Shown piece by piece: positions 10,441 through 42,109 of a DNA stretch of 45,000 nt (the stretch's first letter is position 1; the number at the start of each line of letters is the position of its first letter). The notes under the pieces were generated by a model that did no database searches, was not told where the DNA came from, and saw only the letters and a program-made list of their open reading frames with translations. The position numbers and the translations under genes were made by a program. The DNA is from Chondrilla cf. caribensis. Taxonomy: Eukaryota > Porifera > Demospongiae > Chondrillida > Chondrillidae. The DNA lies in the NCBI GenBank assembly GCA_964020155.1, contig OZ026555.1, positions 252,501 to 297,500 of the forward strand. Direction: 5' to 3'.

Positions 10441-13400
10441 AGAGTATAGGATAAAAAACCGCTAAGCACCTTTTTGCATAACTCATGGGAGAGTGGGCGT
10501 GTCAACCTGATATTTACACCAGACTTAGCTGGGAGAATGTACTAACATATGAAGCAATTCCCATCTCCATATGTGGCCTGTTACCCTAGCTACAGTCGGA
10601 GGTGCTTAATGTTTTTTCAATGTATGGGAGAGTATAGGAGAAAAAATGCTAAGCACCTTTTTGCATAGCTCATGGGAGAGTGGGTGTGTCAACCTGATAT
10701 TTACACCAGACATAGCTGGGAGAATGTACTAACACATGAAGCAATTCCCATCTCCATATGTGGCCTGTAACCATATCTACATTCGGAGGTGCTTAATGTT
10801 TTTTCAATGTATGGGAGAGTATATGTAGGAGAAAAAAACGCTAAGCACCTTTTTGCATAACGCATGGGAGAGTGGGCGTGTCAACCTGATATTTACACCA
10901 GACTTAGCTGGGAGCATGTACTAACATATGAAGCAATTCCCATCTCCATATGTGGCCTGTAACCATATCTACATTCGGAGGTGCTTAATGTTTTTTCAAT
11001 GTATGGGAGAGTATAGGAGAAAAAAACGCTAAGCACCTTTTTGCATAACGCATGGGAGAGTGGGCGTGTCAACCTGATATTTACACCATACTTAGCTGGG
11101 AGCATGTACTAACATATGAAGCAATTCCCATCTCCATATGTGGCCTGTAACCATATCTACATTCGGAGGTGCTTAATGTTTTTTCAATGTATGGGAGAGT
11201 ATAGGAGAAAAAAACGCTAAGCACCTTTTTGCATAACGCATGGGAGAGTGGGCGTGTCAACTTGATATTTTGAGCAGACCTAGCTGGGAGCATGTACTAA
11301 CATATGAAGCAATTCCCATCTCCATATGTGGCCTGTAACCATATCTACATTCGGAGGTGCTTAATGTTTTTTCATTGTATGGGAGAGTATAGGAGAAAAA
11401 AACGCTAAGCACCTTTTTGCATAACGCATGGGAGAGTGGGCGTGTCAACTTGATATTTTGAGCAGACCTAGCTGGGAGCATGTACTAACATATGAAGCAA
11501 TTCCCATCTCCATATGTGGCCTGTAACCATATCTACATTCGGAGGTGCTTAATGTTTTTTCAATGTATGGGAGAGTATAGGAGAAAAAACGCTAAGCACC
11601 TTTTTGCATAACTCATGGGAGAGTGGGCGTGTCAACTTGATATTTACACCAGACCTAGCTGGGAGCATGTACTAACATATGAAGCAATTCCCATCTCCAT
11701 ATGTGGCCTGTAACCATATCTACATTCGGAGGTGCTTAATGTTTTTTCATTGTATGGGAGAGTATAGGAGAAAAAAATGCTAAGCACCTTTTTGCATAAC
11801 TCATGGGAGAGTGGGCATGTCAACCTGATATTTACATCAGACCTAGCTGGGAGCATGTACTAACATATGAAGCAATTCCCATCTCCATATGTGGCCTGTA
11901 ACCATATCTACATTCGGAGGTGCTTAATGTTTTTTCAATGTATGGGAGAGTATATGTAGGAGAAAAAAACGCTAAGCACCTTTTTGCATAACTCATGGGA
12001 GAGTGGGCGTGTCAACTTGATATTTTGAGCAGACCTAGCTGGGAGCATGTACTAACATATGAAGCAATTCCCATCTCTATATGTGGCCTGTAACCATATC
12101 TACATTCGGAGGTGCTTAATGTTTTTTCAATGTATGGGAGAGTATAGGAGAAAAAAACGCTAAGCACCTTTTTGCATAACTCATGGGAGAGTGGGCGTGT
12201 CAACCTGATATTTACACCAGACTTAGCTGGAAGTATGTACTAACATATGAAGCAATTCCCATCTCCATATGTGGCCTGTAACCATATCTACATTCGGAGG
12301 TGCTTAATGTTTTTTCAATGTATGGGAGAGTATAGGAGAAAAAACGCTAAGCACCTTTTTGCATAACGCATGGGAGAGTCGGCGTGTCAACCTGATATTT
12401 ACACCAGACCTAGCTGGGAGCATGTACTAACATATGAAGCAATTCCCATCTCCATATGTGGCCTGTAACCATATCTACATTCGGAGGTGCTTAATGTTTT
12501 TTCAATGTATGGGAGAGTATAGGAGAAAAAACGCTAAGCACCTTTTTGCATAACTCATGGGAGAGTGGGCGTGTCAACTTGATATTTACACCAGACCTAG
12601 CTGGGAGCATGTACTGACATATGAAGCAATTCCCATCTCCATATGTGGCCTGTAACCATATCTACATTCGGAGGTGCTTAATGTTTTTTCAATGTATGGG
12701 AGAGTATAGGAGAAAAAACGCTAAGCACCTTTTTGCATAACGCATGGGAGAGTCGGCGTGTCAACCTGATATTTACACCAGACTTAGCTGGGAATATGTA
12801 CTAACATATGAAGCAATTCCCATCTCCATATGTGGCCTGTAACCATATCTACATTCGGAGGTGCTTAATGTTTTTTCATTGTATGGGAGAGTATAGGAGA
12901 AAAAAACGCTAAGCACCTTTTTGCATAACGCATGGGAGAGTGGGCGTGTCAACCTGATATTTACACCAGACTTAGCTGGGAGCATGTACTAACATATGAA
13001 GCAATTCCCATCTCCATATGTGGCCTGTAACCATATCTACATTCGGAGGTGCTTAATGTTTTTTCAATGTATGGGAGAGTATAGGAGAAAAAACGCTAAG
13101 CACCTTTTTGCATAACTCATGGGAGAGTGGGCGTGTCAACTTGATATTTTGAGCAGAACTAGCTGGGAGCATGTACTGACATATGAAGCAATTCCCATCT
13201 CCATATGTGGCCTGTAACCATATCTACATTCGGAGGTGCTTAATGTTTTTTCAATGTATGGGAGAGTATATGTACGGTACGGATCAAAAAAAACTAAACG
13301 TTACCGGATAAAAGTTACCTGTTAATACGGTAACAGTTAACGCTTTTCGGTTAAAAGTTACCTGATTTCAGGTAACCGTTAACCGATAACCGTTAACGGA

Positions 13401-15650
13401 TAACCGTCAATGGTACGTTATAAATTTTTAATCGTTGAAAATTAAGGTCTTAAAATATCGAAGGCGAGTGTTTGAGCAACGATTCAAAAGCACAAAAGGC
13501 ATGGGAACATCTCTCCGTCTTCCTGGATCTAGTAGACCGACTCTTCGACGGATCGTTCGTGAGTTACGCAATTCGCAGCTGTTATTTAGTAATATAGGCT
13601 TGCGTACCAATGATTACGCAATGAAAAAACTACCGGTAACGGTTAACGGATAACGGTTAACCGTTAACTGTTAACTGAAAAACGGTAAAGGAGATTACCG
13701 TTTGGTTTTTTTTGAACCGTACTGTAGGAGAAAAAAACGCTAAGCACCTTTTTGCATAACGCATGGGAGAGTGGGCGTGTCAACCTGATATTTACACCAG
13801 ACTTAGCTGGAAGTATGTACTAACATATGAAGCAATTCCCATCTCCATATGTGGCCTGTAACCATATCTACATTCGGAGGTGCTTAATGTTTTTTCAATG
13901 TATGGAAGAGTATAGGAGAAAAAACGCTAAGCACCTTTTTGCATAACGCATGGGAGAGTCGGCGTGTCAACCTGATATTTACACCAGACTTAGCTGGGAA
14001 TATGTACTAACATATGAAGCAATTCCCATCTCCATATGTGGCCTGTAACCATATCTACATTCAGAGGTGCTTAATGTTTTTTCATTGTATGGGAGAGTAT
14101 AGGAGAAAAAAACGCTAAGCACCTTTTTGCATAACTCATGGGAGAGTGGGCGTGTCAACCTGATATTTACACCAGACCTAGCTGAGAGCATGTACTAACA
14201 TATGAAGCAATTCCCATCTCCATATGTGGCCTGTAACCATATCTACATTCGGAGGTGCTTAATGTTTTTTCAATGTATGGGAGAGTATAGGAGAAAAAAC
14301 GCTAAGCACCTTTTTGCATAACTCATGGGAGAGTGGGCGTGTCAACCTGATATTTACACCAGACCTAGCTGAGAGCATGTACTGACATATGAAGCAATTC
14401 CCATCTCCATATGTGGCCTGTTACCCTAGCTACAGTCGGAGGTGCTTAATGTTTTTTCAATGTATGGGAGAGTATAGGAGAAAAAATGCTAAGCACCTTT
14501 TTGCATAGCTCATGGGAGAGTGGGTGTGTCAACCTGATATTTACACCAGACTTAGCTGGGAATATGTACTAACATATGAAGCAATTCCCATCTCCATATG
14601 TGGCCTGTAACCATATCTACATTCGGAGGTGCTTAATGTTTTTTCAATGTATGGGAGAGTATAGGAGAAAAAACGCTAAGCACCTTTTTGCATAACTCAT
14701 GGGAGAGTGGGCGTGTCAACTTGATATTTTGAGCAGACCTAGCTGGGAGCATGTACTGACATATGAAGCAATTCCCATCTCCATATGTGGCCTGTAACCA
14801 TATCTACATTCGGAGGTGCTTAATGTTTTTTCAATGTATGGGAGAGTATATGTAGGAGAAAAAAACGCTAAGCACCTTTTTGCATAACGCATGGGAGAGT
14901 GGGCGTGTCAACTTGATATTTTGAGCAGACCTAGCTGGGAGCATGTACTAACATATGAAGCAATTCCCATCTCCATATGTGGCCTGTAACCATATCTACA
15001 TTCGGAGGTGCTTAATGTTTTTTCAATGTATGGGAGAGTATAGGAGAAAAAACGCTAAGCACCTTTTTGCATAACGCATGGGAGAGTCGGCGTGTCAACC
15101 TGATATTTACACCAGACTTAGCTGGGAATATGTACTAACATATGAAGCAATTCCCATCTCCATATGTGGCCTGTAACCATATCTACATTCAGAGGTGCTT
15201 AATGTTTTTTCATTGTATGGGAGAGTATAGGAGAAAAAAACGCTAAGCACCTTTTTGCATAACTCATGGGAGAGTGGGCGTGTCAACCTGATATTTACAC
15301 CAGACCTAGCTGAGAGCATGTACTAACATATGAAGCAATTCCCATCTCCATATGTGGCCTGTAACCATATCTACATTCGGAGGTGCTTAATGTTTTTTCA
15401 ATGTATGGGAGAGTATAGGAGAAAAAACGCTAAGCACCTTTTTGCATAACTCATGGGAGAGTGGGCGTGTCAACCTGATATTTACACCAGACCTAGCTGA
15501 GAGCATGTACTGACATATGAAGCAATTCCCATCTCCATATGTGGCCTGTAACCATATCTACATTCGGAGGTGCTTAATGTTTTTTCAATGTATGGGAGAG
15601 TATAGGAGAAAAAACGCTAAGCACCTTTTTGCATAACTCATGGGAGATGC
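10441..15650 (+). repeat. 188-bp satellite, block 2 (about 25 units, interrupted by a MITE)
   Basis: Spacing of GAAGCAATTCCC is exactly 188 bp at 10930, 11118, 11306 and 11494. Two main variants alternate (GATATTTACACCAGAC versus GATATTTTGAGCAGAC), and some units carry a 4-bp insertion (GTATATGTAGGAG). Recurring reverse-strand frames of about 70 codons arise from the unit and are not genes. Confidence 0.95.
13275..13724. mobile_element. Tc1/mariner-type MITE, 450 bp, inserted in a 188-bp unit
   Basis: Terminal inverted repeats: left end CGGTACGGATCAAAAAAAAC, right end on the opposite strand CAGTACGGTTCAAAAAAAAC. They align over 26 bp with three mismatches. TA dinucleotides flank both ends (13273-13274 and 13725-13726), matching the TA target duplication of Tc1/mariner elements. 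Spacing supports this: unit landmarks at 13185 and 13829 are 644 bp apart, which equals a 192-bp unit variant plus 450 bp plus a 2-bp duplication. Inside are GTTAACCG/CGGTTAAC subterminal repeats around a unique centre of about 190 bp. There is no transposase, so it is non-autonomous. Confidence 0.85.
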
Positions 15651-15654
15651 TATG

Positions 15655-17230
15655 TGCCATGTGCCATACGGACACATGGGAGAATTTTCATCAGTAACAA
15701 AACCTATCATTTTTGTTATTAAAAGGAGCGTATAAGTTCAAGGAGTGCTTCCGTACATTCGTATTAGATCTATGATGCATTTTGTGCACACAGGAGAGGC
15801 TGTGGTGACAAGCATAAAAATTGACATTTTTTGCTTGTCACCACGAGGCCCATAGCACACTCAGAACGGTGTGTATGCATCCCAAATTTTGTTGGTGAGT
15901 TTGGCACGGACACTGGGCAGCCCTTGGTGACCAGCAACGTGATGTAAAATCACCTGAGTGATCACCACAAGGTGCATTACACTTATATTGAAATGTACAT
16001 ACAAATGTATAATGCTATTTGCCATATGGACACATGGGAGAATTTTCATCAGCAACAAAACCTATCATTTTTGTTATCAAAAGGACCGTATTAGTTCAAG
16101 GAGTGTGTCCCAACATTCGTATTAGATCTATGATGCATTTTGTGCACACAGGAGAGGCTGTGGTGACAAGCATAAAAATTGTCATTTTTTTGCTTGCCAC
16201 TATGAGGCCTATAACACACTCTGGTTTGTTCGTATGCATCTAAAAATGTGTTGGTGAGTTTGGCACGGACACTGGGCAGCCCTTGGTGACCAGCAATGGT
16301 GTGTGAAATTACCTGAGTGATCACCACAAGACGTATTACACTAATATTGAAATGTACATACAAATGTATAATGCTATGTGCCATATGGACACATGGGAGA
16401 ATTTTCATCAGCAACAAAACCTATCATTTTTGTTATCAAAAGGACCGTATTAGTTCAAGGAGTGTGTCCGTACATTCGTATTACATCTATGATGCATTTT
16501 GTGCACACAGGAGAGGCTGTGGTGACAAGCATAAAAATTGACATTTTTTTGCTTGTCACCACGAGGCCCATAGCACACTCAGGACGGTTTGTATGCATCC
16601 CAAATTTTGTTGGTGAGTTTGGCATGGACACTGGGCAGCCCTTGGTGACCAGCAATGGTGTGTGAAATTACCTGAGTGATCACCACAAGACGTATTACAC
16701 TTATAATGAAATGTACATACATATGTATAATGCTATGTGCCATATGGACACATGGGAGAATTTTCATCAGCAACAAAACCTATCATTTTGTTATCAAAAG
16801 GACCGTATTAGTTCAAGGAGTGTGCCCGTAAATTCGTATTAGATCTATGATGCATTTTGTGCACACAGGAGAGGCTGTGGTGACAAGCATAAAAATTGAC
16901 ATTTTTTGCTGGTCACCTCCAGACCTGTAGCACATCCAGGAAGGTGTTCATGCATCAGTATTTGTGCTGTTAAGTTTGATATGAACAACGGGCAGCCTTT
17001 GGTGTCCAGCAACAAAATGTAATAATACTTTACAGGTCACCACAAGGTCTATTGCGCCTCCACTGAAATGTGGATGTATTACCATAATATTTCTCATGGG
17101 CACAGGGGAAGCTGTGATAACCAGCAACAATACCAATATTGTTGGTCAGCACCAGATCTCCAGTACCTCAGGAGGGTGTATCAGACACCGGAAAGGCATA
17201 AAAGTTTAAAATTTTCTTGCTGGTGCGATG
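15655..17230 (+). repeat. 360-bp satellite family, forward block 2 (about 4 units)
   Basis: GTGATCACCACAAG recurs at about 15958, 16318 and 16679. Each unit has the hairpin arms GTGGTGACAAGC / GCTTGTCACCAC (e.g. 16519-16530 and 16551-16562). The last part, about 16910-17230, is a degenerate unit that fades toward the esterase gene. Confidence 0.88.
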
Positions 17231-17454
17231 ATCGCAAAAATGGATCTAGCTAACTCGACATTTACCCATGGACACCCATGCACACGTGCTTATTGATACA
17301 ACATTGAGGTGGCTTCTTCGTGTAAGCCTCATAAAATGTATGTACATATGTGTGCGTGTATATAAGTACGTATACGTTAGTATGTGTGTATACATTATTA
17401 TGTATTCTCATAGGTTAGGGGGAATTTCCTCGCGTCAACGTATTCTACAATTTC
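17231..17454 (+). other. Upstream region of the esterase gene
   Basis: Unique sequence with a TATGTACATATGTGTGCG-type run. No TATA box or clear motif stands out. CTCATAGGTTAG at 17407-17418 could be a 3' splice site for a noncoding 5' exon, which would be the only intron of this gene. Confidence 0.35.
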
Positions 17455-18615
17455 ATGGATGAAGATTGGTTTAAGGTCACGTTCGTCTATCGTACTGATG
17501 GTTGTAAGAGCGATAGCCAATCTGTCTACTTGGTGGGAGACTTTTGTGGGTGGAAAGTCGACGAAGATTACAGAATGAACACTTGTGAAGAAGGCTATGT
17601 TGTGACGGTACCCTTGCAAGAAGGATTTTACAAGTACAAGTTCCTGGTTGACAGCAAATGGATAACGGACGAACAATGCCCGCACAGGGACAATTCAACA
17701 TTCAATAACTCCATCATTTTCGTTCACATGGACCCGAACGTGTTTGGAATTCGTCCACAGAATCCTCCGTTTAGAGAATACCACCGACCAAATTCGCGGA
17801 ATGGCGGCCACTTTAAAGTGTTTTGTCCGTCAATTCCCGATTCGCTACTTGCCTGGGGCGTGATGCAGCGTCAGGTTTACGTGTATTTACCCCCCAGCTA
17901 CTCCAGCGCTGACAGCAATGGTCGACGGTATCCGGTAGTGTATGCTCATGATGGACAGAACCTGTTCTCCACTCCAGGCACCCATGGAGGGCCCGTGTGT
18001 GGCGGTATGTACATGGATGCCAAGATTGACCATTTTTGGAACCTGGGACTGATTCCAGAATTCATCCTAGTTGCCATTCCAAATTCGGATTTCGTTTGCA
18101 TTGGAAACAGAAAGCGGGAATATTGTCCACCCATACTTATATCCACGGCAGAGTCCCCCTATGTCAAGTATGTAGTCTCTGTGGTGAAGCCGCTCGTGGA
18201 CAGCGAGTTCAGAACGCTTACATCTCCTGCAAACACAATTGTGATGGGGTCCTCCATGGGTGGTCTCCTTGCGTTCAACATGGTGTATGTGTTGCCTGAG
18301 GTATTCGGGTGTGCCTTGTGCCTGTCACCCTCATTTTGGTACACGGACAAAACTGACTGCACCACATACGATTTGGTGAGAAACTTTAAAAGTGATTGTC
18401 GTTTATACATCGACTCGGGAGACTCCCATGGCGACAACATGTACGAGACCAGAGAAATGGCCGACACACTGGAACAATGTGGGTGGAAGAGCGGGGAGGA
18501 TTATGTGTACTATCTGGATGTTGGAAGCAGTGCCAGGTATGACGGTATAACACACTGTGAAAACGTGTGGAAAGAGAGGCTGGAGCAAGCCCTGAAGTTT
18601 GCCTTCAGATGCTGA
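17455..18615 (+). CDS. Intronless fusion: AMPK-beta/CBM48-like domain + alpha/beta-hydrolase esterase
   Basis: 386 aa in one exon; no signal peptide or membrane segment, so probably cytosolic. Residues about 5-95 look like an AMPK-beta/CBM48 carbohydrate-binding fold (SVYLVGDFCGW at 23-33, FYKYKFLVDSKW at 58-69). Residues about 138-386 match the esterase D / enterochelin-esterase-like family (PF00756 type): RQVYVYLPPSY at 139-149, VVYAHDGQNLF at 161-171, nucleophile elbow GSSMGG at 265-270 (Ser267), candidate acid Asp320 or Asp323 in DSGD, and candidate His367 in GITHCENVW. All three triad positions are therefore filled. A role on glycogen, starch or another glycan ester is inferred from the fusion; the substrate is unknown. 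It lies between the satellite block and CCDC115. Being intronless among multi-exon genes suggests a retrocopy or an acquired gene. Confidence 0.85.
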   Translation: MDEDWFKVTFVYRTDGCKSDSQSVYLVGDFCGWKVDEDYRMNTCEEGYVVTVPLQEGFYKYKFLVDSKWITDEQCPHRDNSTFNNSIIFVHMDPNVFGIRPQNPPFREYHRPNSRNGGHFKVFCPSIPDSLLAWGVMQRQVYVYLPPSYSSADSNGRRYPVVYAHDGQNLFSTPGTHGGPVCGGMYMDAKIDHFWNLGLIPEFILVAIPNSDFVCIGNRKREYCPPILISTAESPYVKYVVSVVKPLVDSEFRTLTSPANTIVMGSSMGGLLAFNMVYVLPEVFGCALCLSPSFWYTDKTDCTTYDLVRNFKSDCRLYIDSGDSHGDNMYETREMADTLEQCGWKSGEDYVYYLDVGSSARYDGITHCENVWKERLEQALKFAFRC

Positions 18616-18690
18616 ATTCATTGCATTAATCCTGAGATACAATGGAACTATTTTGACAGACATTGTGCTATGCAAAACAAAATACAAGTG
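18616..18690. other. 75-bp gap between convergent stop codons
   Basis: Separates the esterase stop (+) from the CCDC115 stop (-). No AATAAA is present in either direction, so the two 3' UTRs very probably overlap. Confidence 0.7.
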
Positions 18691-19683
18691 TTATGTTTCA
18701 TTGTTTGTCCCTTCTGTCTTGATTGTCTGTTCTTTTCCCCTTAATAATGTTTTCTTCTTGTCCATGAGTTCCAAGTACTCCTTCTTCAAATCTAACAGTT
18801 TTGCCTGCATCGTGGCCAGCTGGCAGGCATAGGAAGCAGCTGTGGTATAGATTGAGCTTGCACATATAAACAAGGTCTAGGTCACCCACCACATACAAAC
18901 ATGTCAACATTAGTGTGCTAGGCACCTTGAATGAAGTTCTTCTGAGACTTTCTCAAGTGAGGGGAGACCAGAACACCAAACCACAGTAAAGGGTCTTTGG
19001 TGCTCCTCGCTGACTGGTCCTTCTCATCAGAAGTCACTGTTCCCTGCTTCACTTCCTCCACTCCAGCTGGTGCGTGTCCTCGCTTCCTCAACATCACATC
19101 GGGATGGTCCTTCTGCGAAGAAACTGCATGGAAAGAGTATATAATAACACAATGGGAAGAGTATATAATAACGCCATAGAGGTTATTGCAGCATGGAATC
19201 AAATTATTGCAACACAAATATAACTTCTTGCAACATGCAAGGAAGCTTCTGTGTGAATTGTGAATGTGTACACGTGATTGCACCTGTTGATCCATCATGT
19301 TTGATGTGATGGAAGTCAAAGACAGTGGATTTGTCTGAGGGATTGGGAGCCCCCGAGTGGCCATGTTCACTGTTCTCCACTGATACGTGAGATTGAGCAG
19401 TCATAGTTGCATCGTACTGTAACTGACTCACAGCACCTACACCCATAGCGTACCTAGCTTGAGTTAACGCGAAGTAGCCCTAAATGTATAGAAACACGAG
19501 TACAACAATCACTTCATCTCTCCTACTTTCATGCTCGTGAAGGTATATTATAATAATAATCGGACCTACTTCACTTGCGTTGACAGCATATTTTCTCCTT
19601 ATATCTTCGAGCTCCTTCAATACTTGGAAGTAACTTACAGCAACATCGTCCAGTCTTTCGCAAATTCTTGTAAGAGCAGCCAT
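18691..19683 (-). CDS. CCDC115: CCDC115 / VMA22 homologue, V-ATPase assembly factor (4 exons)
   Basis: Exons on the minus strand: 19683-19570, 19479-19284, 19123-18926, 18839-18691; they join in frame to 218 aa (human protein 180 aa). Family marks: an N-terminal coiled coil (MAALTRICERLDD...), then ALTQARYAMG and VSQLQYDA, which correspond to the conserved LAKARYAMG and LQY block; then DPLLWFGVLVSPHLRKSQ, the conserved WFG(V/I)LV block; and a C-terminal helix rich in Lys/Glu/Leu. A Ser/Thr- and His-rich linker (about residues 60-130) is longer than in vertebrates. The family works at the ER with VMA21/TMEM199-type partners to assemble the V0 sector of the proton pump and affects lysosome acidity and glycosylation. 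It is head to head with CFAP54. The start is the first ATG of exon 1, as in the vertebrate MAAL... start. Confidence 0.92.
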
Positions 19684-19747
19684 TTTATGGTTCCAAGCTG
19701 ATCACATGATAGCTCGTGATCAGCTGGTTGCTTGGAAACTCAACAAA
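19684..19747. promoter_or_regulatory. 64-bp bidirectional promoter between CCDC115 and CFAP54
   Basis: Only 64 bp separate the two start codons. It contains GTTGCTTGGAAAC at 19727-19739, a complete match to the RFX X-box consensus RYYNYY-N(1-3)-RRNRAC, 9 bp before the CFAP54 ATG. It also has a perfect 10-bp inverted repeat AGCTGATCAC / GTGATCAGCT (19696-19705, 19716-19725), outer arms TTCCAAG / CTTGGAA (19691-19697, 19731-19737), and a TCACATGA E-box at 19702-19709. There is no TATA box. Transcription starts probably lie within or beside it. Confidence 0.75.
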
Positions 19748-41458
<21,711 letters not shown>

Positions 41459-42109
41459 TGGTACATTAAACTGTTTCTGAATGTCCATGAACTCATTACT
41501 TTGTATAGCACAAACGTCATGTATGGCTGTCATGATAACAATGCTGGTTGAAAGTAATGTATGAAGATTATCATCAGTTATTTGTGGCATATTGAGCATA
41601 ATTGATAATTATAAGAAAATTACAATTTGAATATCATTCAATATGCGCATGACATCGTGCACGAAGGCTGGGATTTAGAAAAGGTGAGCAGGTCTATTTG
41701 ATATAACATGTCAGTACAGTACAGCTGTAGAGTGTGAATCTAATAACGAATGCTGATCAAATGGAGGTACGCACATGATGTGACTTACAGCCTCCATGTA
41801 CTTTCAGACACACAAGAGGGCTCACATACGTAATGGACCCAGTGACCCCTGCTCACCCACCTAAGATCATACACATGATCTGAAGTCAGAATCCAAATTA
41901 TTCATTAGCACTGTGATCACAGACATACTGATTCTGATAGATCACAGATAATCAGAATTGACAGAAAAGACAAATCACATTTCTGTGTAGCTCTTAGCTA
42001 CCAGAGTCCAAGCAGGAATGCAACAGTTGATGTGATGGTAGAAATTGTGTCAAAATACTGAACGTATGTAAAACAATAAAATGTTGAGAAAATCAAGAAT
42101 TGAGAACTG
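41459..42109. other. Intergenic gap between convergent CFAP54 and NSMCE3
   Basis: About 650 bp of unique AT-rich sequence. It holds ATTAAA at 41465 for CFAP54 and an AATAAA on the plus strand near 42075. No repeats or open frames of note. Confidence 0.7.

Noticed and set aside
13428..13653. Small open frames inside the MITE
   Set aside because: 60-72 codons with no transposase motif; the element is non-autonomous.
10893..15319. A repeated reverse-strand protein of about 70 codons in the satellite
   Set aside because: The 188-bp unit is not a multiple of three, has no start or splice context, and changes do not favour silent sites by eye.
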